Assembly (NCBI GenBank): GCA_951640195.1
Contig: OX621169.1
Span: 1,302,001-1,366,000 of the forward strand
From: Porpolomopsis calyptriformis
Taxonomy: Eukaryota; Basidiomycota; Agaricomycetes; Agaricales; Hygrophoraceae
Direction: 5' to 3'
DNA: 64,000 nucleotides
Under the pieces are notes generated by a model, which was not told where the DNA came from, searched no databases, and was given only the letters and a program-made list of their open reading frames with translations. A program made the position numbers and the translations under genes. This document shows positions 26,302-40,668 of this stretch, piece after piece; within the stretch, counting starts at the first letter, position 1; the number at the start of each line of letters is the position of its first letter.

Positions 26302-27093
26302 ATGACTGAAATTCAAATGGGCGATCTCTCGCGCTCTACAGCTAAGGCAGGAGGACAGGTCACTCTGAAGAGCGATCCTTCTGAGGAATTTACGGACAAT
26401 ACGCTTGCGCTTTGGAGCTGGGTTACCGCAGCACTGTCGGTATAATCAACCAGTATGGAATAGTTCTCATTTTTCATTTGATTGACGAACAGGTTATTTA
26501 TTTCCTCGGCGTGTTTAACATGTTTTCCCCGCATTCTTCTTTTCTTTGCTGCCACATCTTCCGACCGAAACTCCTTGACACCTTTCGAAAAATTTCTGTG
26601 TCTACATTTCGGTATTTGGCTCGCGGGAGTGGGCTTGGCATTGATCTTAAACGTGTGTTTACTTCGGTCGTCCAGTCTTTAATTACCAATTGAATACTTC
26701 CCGGAACACTCAGAATCCTACATCGTCACCCATCACGCCTCGAAACAAACAGCAGAACCCCCTCGCAGACAACCCTTTGATCGGGCCACTCACGGGAGCA
26801 AGCTCGCTGACGGCTTTGCTTTCATACAATGCGAAGCAAGTCGGTTCGTTGGCTTCGATCGTCTTCGTAAGCTCAGCGGTCATCAGCCTTTGGGGGCTAT
26901 GGGCAGTAAGTTGATGATGACTTCACCTCTTTCCCTGACCTTAGCCAAACCACCGCAGATCTTATTTGCGACATCTTCTGTTCGGTCGAAACACACTGGG
27001 GCAGATAAGCACACTTCCTCGTTTATCTTCGGAAATAAAAGCGCAGCATCAGTGCAGAAGAAATGGAGGAAAATGGAGGGAAAACGAGACTAA
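26302..27093 (+). CDS. Multi-pass membrane protein of unknown function
   Basis: I do not recognise this family. Four exons, 26302-26435, 26493-26652, 26714-26905 and 26959-27093, join in frame to 206 residues. The N-terminus is polar (about 30 residues). Then come [20 protein letters not shown] and [14 protein letters not shown], then [20 protein letters not shown], a polar loop with [18 protein letters not shown], and [20 protein letters not shown], so at least three membrane helices are likely. The C-terminus is basic ([10 protein letters not shown]). The donor of intron 1 is GTCGGT at 26436; the nearby GTATAA would put exon 2 in the wrong frame. The well-kept reading frame over three introns supports a real gene. 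It follows SPT6 on the same strand and converges with SRP54. Confidence 0.72.
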
Positions 27094-27229
27094 CCCCTGT
27101 TCACCCATCTTGGTTTAACATCGAGTGACCATCAACTGATGCTCGTATTGGCAAAATGACCACAGTATGACCTGAACGGGGAGAATGTATGCTAGATGTA
27201 TGCTACAACGAGGTGATGCAGTAACCAAT

Positions 27230-29404
<2,175 letters not shown>

Positions 29405-29628
29405 CTATGTGGCAGGTCGATGATCGATGATCGATGTCGATGTGGTGTCCGGGACACCTGGCTTCATAACCGTGAGAAACCAAAGGTAATGTCAATCACG
29501 GACGTGCACTTTGTGTTCAAGGTGCTGACTCTCATGACCCTCATTGAGATCAAGGATCAGCTCAAGCCGGACACGACATTATCGGTGCGAACGCCCTTTC
29601 GACGTGAATTGACCACCCTGGTGTAGAA

Positions 29629-32600
29629 ATGACGTCCTGGTACACTTCATGGCTTCCCACTTTCCCAACTATCAACATCCCTCTTCCGTCGGACATACAG
29701 CGACGATTCGTGACGTTTGTGCTCAAGAAATCACTCGGGCATTTGCTAAAACCTGGTCAACTTGATGTCCATCAGATAGATTCTCAGATCGGATCAGGAT
29801 TTGTCCAGGTCAAGGATCTCCAGTTAGATAATGAAGTACGTTCCGAGCCCTCTTTCACACAGCAATTATTCTGACAATATCTAGGCGATAAACCAGCTGA
29901 CCCCTGGCCTGCCAATTCAACTCCACGAGGGTTCCGTGTCTTCTGTCATTGTTCGTGTTCCTTGGCCAAATCCACTCACCTCCACCGTGGGACTCTCGCT
30001 CCACTCTCTTCACCTCACCTTCCACTTACATCCCTCCACGTCCAATAACCCGTCGCATTCGAGCTCGAATCTTGCTGACTCTGTCGCGTCAGTTGCTGAA
30101 TCGTTCCTTCATAAGGAACTAAGTCCTCGAGAGGAAGCAATCCTTCGCGAATCCTTCCACCCCGATCTCGTTTCTTCTCGTATAGATGGTGAGAACAGCG
30201 TTCCTGGTAGCTTCGATCCATTTTCGTCCTCAGCCGACGAAGATTTTCACCCGGATGCCGATCCCGCCGGAGTGTCTATGTTTGCTTCACTCATCGAACA
30301 CCTTCTCAGTAGATTTGAATTCGATGCCGTCGACACAAAGCTGACATTTCTTTATCCGGGAAATTCGAGTTTTACCATCTCTATTCCGGAGATTCGTTAC
30401 GGCAGAGAAACAAGGAACATTGACGTGAATACTGACAACAAAACCTTGGATCGTGGGGAATCTTCTGTCGGGGAAACGGGAACGGTCTTTATTTCAGGTG
30501 TAACCGTAACAGCGCGGAACCTACAACGACAGATCTTTTTGCCATCATCCCCTGCTACGCTTTCACCAGTGTCACCCACCGTACCTTCTCATCTTACCCC
30601 CCCTCCTCGATCTCCTTCACCTGCGTCATCCTCTTCTTCCCTTAACGAGGACACCCAGTTTTTGATGTCACAATCAATCGCTTGCCTCCCCCCGCAGGAA
30701 GCACCCTCTCTGATTTCCGCACCAAGCAATCTCCATCAAGTTGTTTCGAATGAACCCATTCTGGTTGATGCACCTCACAAGATACAGCCACTTGGTACTG
30801 GTGACCAGGTTGAAGCGAATTTTTCGGATACTAGAACGTCTGGATCACTGCCTAATCCTAATCCCGAGCTAGATGATGATGCAACAAGAAAAGATGTGGA
30901 ACCCGCGGAAGAGATGATCCTATCTTTCGGTCCGGAACCTGTCATAATTAGGTTTACAATACCGCCCTATCCATCTTCTCAAACATCTTCATCCGACACC
31001 GACCCTTCTGTTGCACCGAATACCGACGAGCCACATGCTCAAGGAGAAGAGAAACTCCAGTTATCATTAACTACTGGGTTACTGTCTTGCGCCCTTTACG
31101 CGTGGCATGTGCGCTGCTTGATAGACATACTCGACATTTTGACCCCTCACAATTCCTCGCGGACCAGTTCCACCTTGGCCCCAGACCTGTTAGACCCTGC
31201 TGGTTCACCAACCTCAGTAATGGGACCGGATGTGGAAGGGAGTGTGAGGGCGCGTGGTGTTGTTCTCATTCTGTTGTCTTCTACTCCGTGGGATCGTACC
31301 TGTGGAATCTCAGCCTCTAACATGGATGAACCATTGGCAGACTTTTTTGCACATCCTCTCGTGCCTCCCCGGTTGATTGAGGGTTACGTTCGTACACACG
31401 TGGAGAATATATCTTTGTCTCTGGTTTTAAACTCCTCAGCACCTGTCAGGAACGCAGCGCAGGAAAGACCATCGCAGACCCGGAATGAAGCTTCGACGAC
31501 GAATCAGACCGCGAAGACGTTAATGCTGTCAATTTCTGACCTTTCCGTAATTGCCATTCATGCCAAATCAACTCCGAGCCACGAAGTCACGATGTATGCT
31601 TCACCAATCTTGATAACAGACCACCACCTTCCGTCCCAATACCCACCTAATCATGTTCACATAGACTCTGCCACATTCACATCCGAAGAGAGCCATTCTC
31701 GTTCATATCCACAATTACCTACATTCGACTTAATCGATTGGACAGATGAGAAACATCAAAAGCGTGGGATGAAGCTTTCGACATGGCGGAGCCGTTTCAA
31801 GCCCCAGCGCGGTCACGAAGCTCGACAGGGTAGTTTAGACGAACCGCCCAAAAGCAGACCCGGAGCCGAGCCACCAATCAAGTCTGTCACTGTATCCAGC
31901 GAGCCGAATGCACAGTCAATTCCACAAACGCCAAACCCTCCGGCAGTCTGTGCAAGTGCAAAGGTAGTCATATCTTTGGCTACCGGAAAGAAGGTCCCCA
32001 ATAAGATCACTCAGCTCGTAGAGTTGAAGACTGTGCCATTACATCTCTTCGTAGACCTTGGATTGGCTTTGAATCCAAACGGCTTGCTGTCATTTCTGGA
32101 CCAAGTTGTGGGTTCAAGAGGCGATCTGGGAGGGGGAAAGGTGAGAGCGAATGAAGAAAGTAGCCTCGAGAGCACGAGTGAAGAAGAGTATCATAAACCG
32201 GCTGCTGTGCCAAGCGTTATGGATGTCAGAGAGAGGGAGAAAGAGAGACGTCGTTTGGAGAAGTTGGTTTTGAAGGACCTGGACCTCGATTTCGACTACC
32301 GGAAGCAGGGAGCCGTTCAGAAGACAAGAAGGTCTGGGCGAAAGGTTGTCTTTTTACAGTCTCCGATGTTATTATCGCTGACTTCTTCTGTCGGTTGTGG
32401 TAGCGTACTTCAAGCAAGGAAACGGTATCAAATGTATCGATTAAACTACCTATGATGCGAATTCAAATTCGGACGCCAACTCCCTCATCTTCTATGCGCC
32501 GGTCTGGAGCATTAGTATTCGATCTGCACGACATAACATGGTCCATTGGATCCACAACATTTAAGAAATCGGTTGCGAGGTTTGTGCGATCCAATATATC

Positions 32601-35600
32601 ATCGTCATCGGCCCTATGGTCTGCAGAATGTAGGAGAATTGTGATTGGATGCTCGCCGGCTGGTGATGGCAAGGCCACTGCGGTCATCTCCCTAGGACCT
32701 CTGCTTTCCGACCAAGAAGTATCAGGGAGGACACAGCATGTATCTGAACCAGACGGCAATGATCTTCCACAGTCTCTAAAGCCCCGCATAGCTCTCATCG
32801 GGTTGAATCATCCCCAGAGTCAATCTTCTGAGCCCGTGACCAATTCGACAGCTCGCGCTTTGACTGTAGATGTCCCTTCTGTTAATGTCCAATTGTCGAA
32901 AGCTTTGCTTGATGATCTCCAATATTGGGCAGATAACGTCACTCAACTCGTCGAGCGGACCTTTAATGATGGAGGGTCAGACACAGAGAAAGCCGATAGC
33001 AGAGACACAAGTCTTATCGGAAGTCGATATTTCGCAAGGTCACGGCGGAGTGACAGCGACAACGGAAGTACACATCAAATTGTAGGTCAAGAGATGATCA
33101 TCGAGATCGCGATTTCTGAAGGTTGCATCAATCACTCACAACTTTTTCATATTATTGATAAGAATTGCTTATCTTTCAGCATCCACCAGGCTAATGCTTG
33201 GTCGACTCAACGAAGGTAGTTCCACCGTCGTCCGGCCATTAGATATCTTCGCATCGGATGTAGATGCCTCGCTGGAATTGCGACCGGCAGGGAAGGTCTG
33301 TGATCTCATTAATTTTATGTTCGATTACGATTCGACACTCTTATTTAGGATGAGACGATATTCACCCTCGCAATGATGGATCTGAATGTGTCGGATACCG
33401 CTTCCGGGGGTAAGGTGATACCCCTCATCTCTCTCACCACTGCACGCAGCCTGGTGCGTATTGATATTCCGATTTATCATTAAATCCCCATCGACTACTC
33501 TACAGTCGTCGAGTCCCAAACCCCTTCTCAAACTCCGATTTACATCGCTATTAGTTCCCGAGACGACCGTAAAAGAATCTCGAATCAAGTTGTCGTTACA
33601 GGGGTTTACATACAATATAACCCCAGACTTTGGTTTGATTACTGATATTACACGGTTTTTGGAAGCTCCTCCTGGTGTGCGTACTTTGTATCTTTCTAAT
33701 TCTCCTCGCCCCCCCTATTAACCATTATTTGATCAAAGACCTTTGAATCCGTAATTCCTAGTGAACGAACCAGTATATCTCTGACGGTTGTGGATGGTTC
33801 TACCCACATATCGGTACCTCCTCACTCTGGCGTTGCAATATTCTATATTGGAGAGTTGGGCTTCTGGACTGACATTGTCGGAGGCTCACCGGAGAATCGG
33901 TTTCGTTTATCCGCCCCAGCCATTTCTCTGCTATTCCTAGATGACCTAGCTGCTAGCGACACCCGAGTTGAAGTACCCCGGTCCTCCCTCATTTCAGAGG
34001 GCCTCTCGCATTGGAAGGTTCGTCGCAGACTCCAGCATATTTTCAGGTGTTAGACAGGTCTATCTCTGCAGACATTGGGCTTTGCCTTGTTCGTCGAAAT
34101 TGCCGACCTGGATATGAACTTCAAAAGCACCAACCTTATGGAGCCCACAAGCACAGAGGTACCTCTTTCCTTATTCTTATGACTGCTAATTCATTGCCTC
34201 ATACAGGTTGTCATTGATCGTATCGACTTGCGGTTGCATCTTTGCGCTGACACTATGACACCCGTCACTCTATTCGCTGGCCATCTGAGTAACACATTCA
34301 GTCCTCCCGACAAAGAACAGTGCGAGCTCTTCCAAGTAATTATTTGTACTTCGGCTGATGCATAAGTCAGGCTGCCAAATGCTCGAAGACAACCCGCAAT
34401 CATCACTGAGCAGCTACCTTCTCAGCCAAGCGTGTTGGGTGATAGCATCTGCATGTTCCGCATCAAATTTCGCACTGACGCGTAACCCAGCTTCCGTCGA
34501 CGAGCATGCTTTCAAGTCGGCTCCAGAAATTGGACCCACCATCGACATGATCCACGATGACCTTCCAACAAACCTGGATTATCTTGATGAATCCTTCGGG
34601 ACCGCAGCCGGTCTACGAGAACTTCGCGACGATGATCTCGAAGAATTTGATATCGAAGAGACTGAAGTGGGCGGATCACCTCCAGGCACTCTGCAAACAG
34701 GCGTCGTCTCTCGAATCGGTGGCGAGACCATTAAAGTGCTCGACCCGGAGGGCCTTCACATCGTCGAGGACTATTTTGCAACGCTGCCACCCGAGTCATC
34801 AGATGGCAATAAAGAGTGATCACTGCACTATGTCATCCTTCCGTTCATTGATCTCTTTCTTTGCAACAGGCTAGGGGAAACAACTCTTTCGATAAGAGTT
34901 CATGACTGCGATGTTACCATATTCCTTTACGATGGATATGACTGGAGTAAAACCCGCAAGACCATCGAAAATGAAGTCAAGGAGATGCGCCGACGGCTGG
35001 CTAAAATTAGGCAACTAGTTGCCACCGGACAGACTCAAGACCCAAGCATCGAGGAGACGAGTACCCTTCTTTTCAATTCTGTATACATCGGCCTGGAGCA
35101 AAATGTTGATGACCTTGATCCAAGCGCTCTAATCGCTGCTATTGACGAGGAATTGAATGATAATTATGATGCAACCAGTCAAAGCTCGTGGCAGCCACTC
35201 AAACCCCCATCCAATGAAAAGACGAGGACACGCTCAACTCGTATACATGGAAAGCGATTGACTCGGTCCAGAGGCCCTAGCATGGAGTTTCGGTTTTCGG
35301 GAGTAGACGCGGAGATAGACCACTATTGGCCGGACCAGACTTTACTCTCTAGAACGTTGGCCACCATCAAGGACGTCGAAATCCTAGATCATATCAAGAC
35401 GTCTACCTGGCAGAAATTCTTAACCGAGTTGAGGACGGATTCCAGAGGCAACATTCGAGAAACAGGTTCTAACATGGTCCGCGTAGAACTACGCAATGTC
35501 CGTCCTGTTCCGGGCCACCCATCGGAAGAAGCTAGACTGCGTGTAGATCCCTCATTTCTCTGCATCAATGTTTATCCTTATGCTTGGAATTGCAGGCCAA

Positions 35601-36751
35601 AATTTTGCCCCTTAGGCTCTACGTCGATCAAGATGCGCTTGACTTTCTGAAACGGTTTTTCAGCTTCAAGGATCCTCATGTCGAGCCGACTTCGAGCAAA
35701 GAATCTTCCGAAGGAGAAATTTACTTCCGTAAGCCTGCATAAATAAAACATACTTTTTCGCTTACCTCTAGCGACTTGTGGCAGAACTCGCAGAGATTTT
35801 CCCCGTCGATTTGAAGCTGGACTATAAACCTCGCCGAGTGGATTACCGGGCCTTGCGCGAGGGGCGAACAATTGAACTTATGAACTTCTTCCATTTCGAC
35901 GGTGCAGAGATGACCTTACGGCACATTACGTTGTCTGGGGTATGTACTAGAGTGGCTTGGAGCATGTCATAATTTCTCATGCATTTTGCTCAGATCACTG
36001 GGTGGCCGAGGCTTTTTGAAATGCTGAATGATCTATGGACACCAGACGTGAAGGCGACCCAGCTGATGGAAGTTATTTCAGGCGTATCTCCAATTCGCTC
36101 GGTCGTTAATGTTGGTTCCGGATTCGCGGATCTTGTGTTGCTGCCTATTGCACAGTACAAAAAGGATGGTCGTATCGTTCGGGGGGTGCAAAAAGGCACA
36201 ACTGCATTTGTCAAGTCCACGGCAATGGAAGCCATCAAGTTAGGGGCGCGTCTAGCAACAGGTACGCAGGTCATCCTCGAGCAGGCCGAAGGGGTTCTGG
36301 GGGGGCAGTTTCAGCACCCCATTACAATGGAAGCCCTGCAAGTTCCCCCACTTGGTGGCGAGTATATTCAACATCCCGAGGATGAAGAGGAGGCTGCCGA
36401 TTTGATCAGTAGATATGCCGAGCAACCAGTAGACATCACGGAAGGGGTTCAAACGGCGTATCGAAGCCTACAGAGGAACTTCAACTCCGCTGCACAAACA
36501 ATTCTCGCTGTACCCATGGAGGTTTACGAAAGGTCAGGGAGTGAGGTGTGTCTCAACATCAATGATGATGACCTTCCAACTAACGAACTGTACAGGGCCC
36601 TGTTCGTGCAGTCATTCGTGCGGTTCCCATTGCAGTATTGAAGCCTATGATTGGTGTCAGTGAGGCTGTTGGGAAAACCCTGCTCGGTTTCCGAAACACC
36701 TTGGACCCAGACATCCGACACGAAGCTGAAGCGAAGTACAAACATCGCTAA
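29629..36751 (+). CDS. ATG2: Autophagy lipid-transfer protein Atg2
   Basis: Atg2 is a rod-shaped lipid-transfer protein bridging the ER and the growing autophagosome membrane. Sixteen exons: 29629-29835, 29885-32344, 32419-33121, 33180-33295, 33349-33453, 33506-33676, 33739-34017, 34072-34158, 34207-34335, 34426-34438, 34491-34815, 34870-35542, 35596-35728, 35785-35939, 35994-36545, 36596-36751. They sum to 2087 residues. The N-terminal chorein segment is clear ([38 protein letters not shown]). A long Ser/Pro-rich variable part follows. The conserved C-terminal half shows [75 protein letters not shown] and the amphipathic region with [20 protein letters not shown]. Exon 10 is very short (13 nt, or 28 nt if it starts at 34411). 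Confidence 0.94.
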
Positions 36752-36925
36752 GTTGAACGATATTACTCCATGCTATCGTTTTGTAGTGTGATAATGAATA
36801 CAACCTTTTGACACGATTAGCTAGGCGTAGTAAAGGTAGAACCAGTTAAACTCAATCCAGCCTTTCATCCAGACGGATCTCATCGTACCATAAGGTGTCC
36901 AATTGCATTTGGATGTGGTAATGGG

Positions 36926-37758
36926 TCAATCAACTTCCATACCCATCGTCCGTCCTTCCCCTTGAACCAGTGCGCTTTTTGCCTTCCGAGGCACCGTAAT
37001 TTTTTCGGCGACCTTCCTAGCTTCTGGAGATTCGACAGAAATAGGCTCAACAAGTGTGGTTGATGCTTTCTCGGCCTCCAATTGTCTGACTTTTGCGCGA
37101 TGGGCGCGGCGCTTTTCTCGGCTGATTGCCATTCTAAGGAAAGGATTTTCGTCTGAGAAAACCAAATAACGATGAAAACGAAGAGTCTCGCCTGTTCTTC
37201 CAGAAAACGTGTTCTCTTCGTTTCTTGATCTCCCCTACCCGCTTCATCGCCTTAAGAGTCGTGTGCACAAGCTCGCGGTCGTAACGGACGGGAATGTTTC
37301 TCCGTTTTTCGAACTCTATCGTCGAATCCTTGTTATCGAAACGACGATTTAGTGACGAAGGAACAAGGTTGAAGAAAAGCAAGGAGGGTGCTACTCGCAA
37401 TAGTCATTTCCTTGCCGGCCGCCTTGCGAAACGCCTTCGTCCACCGAACTTTTCGCGGGTTCCGTTTCATTCTGATAGAAACACGATGACATGAGGGACG
37501 GCGGTCAGCGACATAAACGGCACTTTGACTGACTTGAAATTCTTATGGCACCTGGTAAGCTTTCAGGGATGGTCATCTTTGGCGGAAAGGCAAGCCAGAG
37601 GGCCTACTTTGATGTGCAGAAACGGAAAACTTTGGCATCATTTCTGACGAAGGCACTCCCTGCAGTCAATTTAGTTTCACTCAAACCAGACGAAGTGTAG
37701 CCATACCGTGCCCGGGATACACACTCGTCGAGCAAAAGTAACACTTTTCGATACGCAT
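36926..37758 (-). CDS. RLP24: 60S biogenesis factor Rlp24 (eL24-like)
   Basis: Rlp24 is an eL24-like placeholder on pre-60S particles, released by Drg1 in the cytoplasm. Six exons, 37758-37707, 37659-37608, 37551-37534, 37471-37399, 37328-37192 and 37133-36926, give 179 residues. The zinc-finger half begins [18 protein letters not shown] and continues FRFCTSKCHKNFKMKRNP; four cysteines are present. Then [18 protein letters not shown] and [19 protein letters not shown] follow, and a basic C-terminal helix. Exon 3 is only 18 nt. Intron 4 has a GC donor (37398-37397, GCGAGT) that is required by frame; intron 5 is best fitted by GC (37191-37190, GCGAGA), though a GT donor 12 nt further on also keeps frame. 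Confidence 0.9.
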
Positions 37759-37888
37759 GGCAAAGGATTGAGGTTTCCAGCCGTGGGAAACCTATTTTCT
37801 CATTGCTTATGGTCGGCTGGTCAACACTCTTTGGTAAATGTATATTTTTGGTAGAGGATACCCTACTCTGAAAGCTATCAATGTCCCT

Positions 37889-39100
37889 TTAGTTCATCTG
37901 TCGGATGAGTGCATTGATGTTGGTCTCCCGATCACCAAAATCGCCGCCCTGAATGTAGTGCTTGAATTTACGTGTTCTCCAGCCACCTGTGGGGTTGGAG
38001 AGTTTGAAGGGCCACAAGAAATTTGAGGCCTGATCATGTGTAAGCAAGATAATAAGCCAGGGCATTTCCAACTCACCTGCTTGAAGTTTGGGCCAGTGGT
38101 GATAATCTCGTGTACGAGGTCTTCGACGCAGAGGATATCATGTTTTCCGAGTGCCTCCTCAATGATGCTGTTGTTACTCAGAGGGACACGTTGCTTGTTC
38201 ACTTTCCCATAGCCGCGCTTGTAGATCAATTCGCGAACCGACTTTAGGTTAGGCTCGCTGGTCAACAGAGCTATTGAGTGAGGGAAACCGAAAGAAGGGA
38301 ATATAACAAACCCATATGTGATATAGGGCTCAACCAAACGTAGCATCTGTTGCGTGGCCTTTGTGACTTTCACAAATACGCCATTGTTAATTTGTAAGAG
38401 ACGGAAAAGTTGAAGGATTTTGCGAGGCTTTGGAGCAATTTCGTTGATGCTGGATAAAGGCCGTTGGTTTCCGAACTTGAGACTGCCTTGAACAGGAAAC
38501 ACTTACCCGCGAATTCGAATAACAAAGTAAACTTTTGGCTGGGCCGAAACGTAGAAGTCTCCGGCCGTCCTGGCGGCCCGCTTCAGACGGACCTCTTCTC
38601 TCTCCTTTGCCAAATACTCCTTTACATAGGTCTCTGCGCGCTTGAAGATAACTTTTCGCTTGACCTTTGAAGCCTAAAATGAGATGGTTGTTCAGCTTCG
38701 ACCACAACATGATTGAAGGATGAGCGAATTAAAGAGTCAGTCCCGAAAGATGGATAATGAAAGGCAACATCGTAGAAACAGATCCCACTAGCCATTCGTC
38801 AAACGAATTGTATGCATCATGCAAATAAGAAAGCCAGGAAACTTCTGTATATATATCTCACCTTGCGGGCTGCTGTTGCGGCGGCAAGACGCTCTTCACG
38901 AGCCTTTTCATTCTGCTTGCGTTTCTTGAGAAGTGTCTCTGGAACTTCAAGAGCCTTGAAGAATGTCAATAACTAGATTCGTGAAGAAACCCAAAGCGCT
39001 GACCGAAGCACTGGGAACACTGCATCTCGGTAAAACATCGTCAGAATTGTGTTCCAAGCAAGAAAATCAAGTCGAACACGCACGTCGTTGAGGGCGCCAT
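37889..39100 (-). CDS. RPL7: 60S ribosomal protein L7 (uL30)
   Basis: Structural protein of the large ribosomal subunit. Seven exons, 39100-39084, 39019-39004, 38954-38862, 38673-38507, 38449-38312, 38257-38077 and 38029-37889, give 250 residues. The first two coding exons are 17 and 16 nt and encode MAPSTTVPSAS. The rest matches uL30 throughout: [99 protein letters not shown] and the C-terminal [16 protein letters not shown]. Intron 3 (38674-38861, 188 nt) is three to four times longer than its neighbours and carries a candidate C/D snoRNA. RLP24 lies just downstream on the same strand. Confidence 0.95.
38732..38825 (-). ncRNA. Candidate C/D box snoRNA in RPL7 intron 3
   Basis: The 188-nt intron holds a C-box-like ATGATGC at 38820-38814 (one mismatch to RTGATGA) and a D box CTGA at 38740-38737. 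Directly upstream of the D box, 38753-38741 reads CCATCTTTCGGGA. Twelve of these bases are complementary to the highly conserved large-subunit rRNA segment CCCGAAAGATGG. By the D+5 rule the base five nucleotides from the D box pairs with the G of that segment, the site of a known 2'-O-methylation group (yeast 25S Gm805/Am807 region). Yeast RPL7 introns also host snoRNAs aimed at this region (snR39, snR59). I could not find a convincing terminal stem, so the ends are approximate. Confidence 0.6.
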
Positions 39101-39253
39101 TGAAATTGTCGTATCAATGACTTGAATCCACCCAAACGTATCAAAGCCCACAACTGTACAGTTTTACGTCATTATTTCTCACAGCGCCAATCCTATTTTA
39201 TTACAAAACCGATAGCTAGTAAAGACAAGCGAGGACGTATCTACTGCATGGAT

Positions 39254-40544
39254 TCACGTTTTTGAGTCAAGAAATTGCTGTATGTCGAATCGTGGCAGAA
39301 CCTGCGTGAATAAAAAGTTTTAGACAGATTGCGCCTGGGAAAAGACAAACGCGAACCTCTTCAGAACCCTTGGCTGAAGACGGCTTTGCTTGACTTCCGC
39401 TCGTTGGGGGCAACTTTACTCCAGGAGGTCGCTTTCCTAACGGAGGGGATGTAACGCCAAGATCGTGCATAAAGGACCACAATGTGGACGTGTACCGTGT
39501 ACACAACTCTAAATGCGGGATTACTGGCTGTCCCATCCTATCTGATTGAGAAATATCGCGTTATATCTCCGTTATCTGATAGTCTGAACGGCACACTTAC
39601 AAAGAATAGCACTATTGACTTGCTCTGCAACGGCCTCTCGTCTCTCCTGGGTCAGATATCGCGACATCGAACTTTCCTCGGGAACCTTGTAAGCAAGTAA
39701 ACCGCCTACATTCTGCAACTCCTTTTGATAGATCTCCCGATCCCTAGGTTTCTGCAGCACTGTCGCGGCGGCATAGAGCTTTTGTGCCCTGGCCAGTAGA
39801 TCGGCCTTGTGCCTCTCAATCTCTTCTGGATCATCAATATCATATTGAGGCTGTGGGGGAAGACGAGGCTTGGTGTGAGTCGCATAAGACGACGGTTTTA
39901 GTTCTGGGGGGTAGAAAGGAAGGGGGACAGAGCGACATGCTTCGATAAAGGAAAGGATCCGGAGATTAAGTGACAGGTGTGTGGGATCAACAGAAGTCGG
40001 TGGAATATACTGTAATCGGTCCGCTGACGGCGCCTCTTTGTAGGATTCGCGAGTATGATCGACAGTCCCAGAGAGAACTGAGGGAAAGTGTTCGTTGAGG
40101 AGCGTAACCGCATCATCAACGTATCCTGAGAGAATGGATGTCCGAATTTCTATTGGAATTGTACAGCTTGGCTGTTGATCGTGATTCTGGTTACGATAAG
40201 ACCCACCTTCGCGAATTTCAACTAGCCACATTGCCTCTTTGGCGAGTCCCGCGTAAGCATCACTCGAAGCCTTCTCTGGCTGCATAATCTCGTCACCGTC
40301 CGCGTCGAGATGTCTGATCGTGCTATCACGCGCAAAGGCGCGGGCCGTCAGCGTGTAGCAACTGTGGCAAAGATAGTCCAGAACCAGCGATCGCTGGAAA
40401 AAGAATGGTTGAGATGCAGCGGGATGTATTCAAAGTAGTGAATACCAAATGGCATGGTGTTGGGTTGATGGATAGCTTCTCGTTGAGCGTCTGTTTTCCA
40501 GGTCGAGTCGTGGAGTTGTGCATTCCAAGTGGTCGAAGGGTCAC
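39254..40544 (-). CDS. LisH-CTLH-CRA (RanBPM/GID-like) protein
   Basis: This domain set occurs in RanBPM/Ran-binding and GID/CTLH ubiquitin ligase subunits. Four exons, 40544-40446, 40393-39601, 39541-39357 and 39301-39254, give 374 residues. The LisH motif is RSLVLDYLCHSCYTLTARAF; the CTLH region follows (IRTSILSGYVDDAVTLLNEH), then the CRA part (LNLRILSFIEACRS, LLARAQKLYAAATVLQKPRD, YLTQERREAVAEQVNSAIL) and a C-terminal segment ending in VLPRFDIQQFLDSK. A SPRY domain is not present, so it is not a full-length RanBP9. The start is uncertain: the frame runs back to ATG 40544 or an inner ATG at 40523. Assignment to the GID complex is inferred from domains only. Confidence 0.8.
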
Positions 40545-40668
40545 GTGTTCATCTAATGGTCCATTAAAATTTATTACAGAGTCTACAACGTTCTAAGTCA
40601 TTGCGAAAGCTCGGAATCAGACCCCTGGGCACCACGGCGGAAGGTTGTGCTCAAAGAGACCTGACGAG

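Noticed and set aside
34336..34490. Apparent frame conflict in ATG2 between exons 9 and 11
   Set aside because: A short exon ending at 34438 with acceptor at 34410 or 34425 resolves it; the whole gene then sums to a multiple of three.
35729..35784. Apparent frameshift in ATG2 when intron 13 is ended at the first AG (35771)
   Set aside because: Ending the intron at the next AG (35783-35784) restores the frame and gives the expected [14 protein letters not shown], so no mutation is needed.
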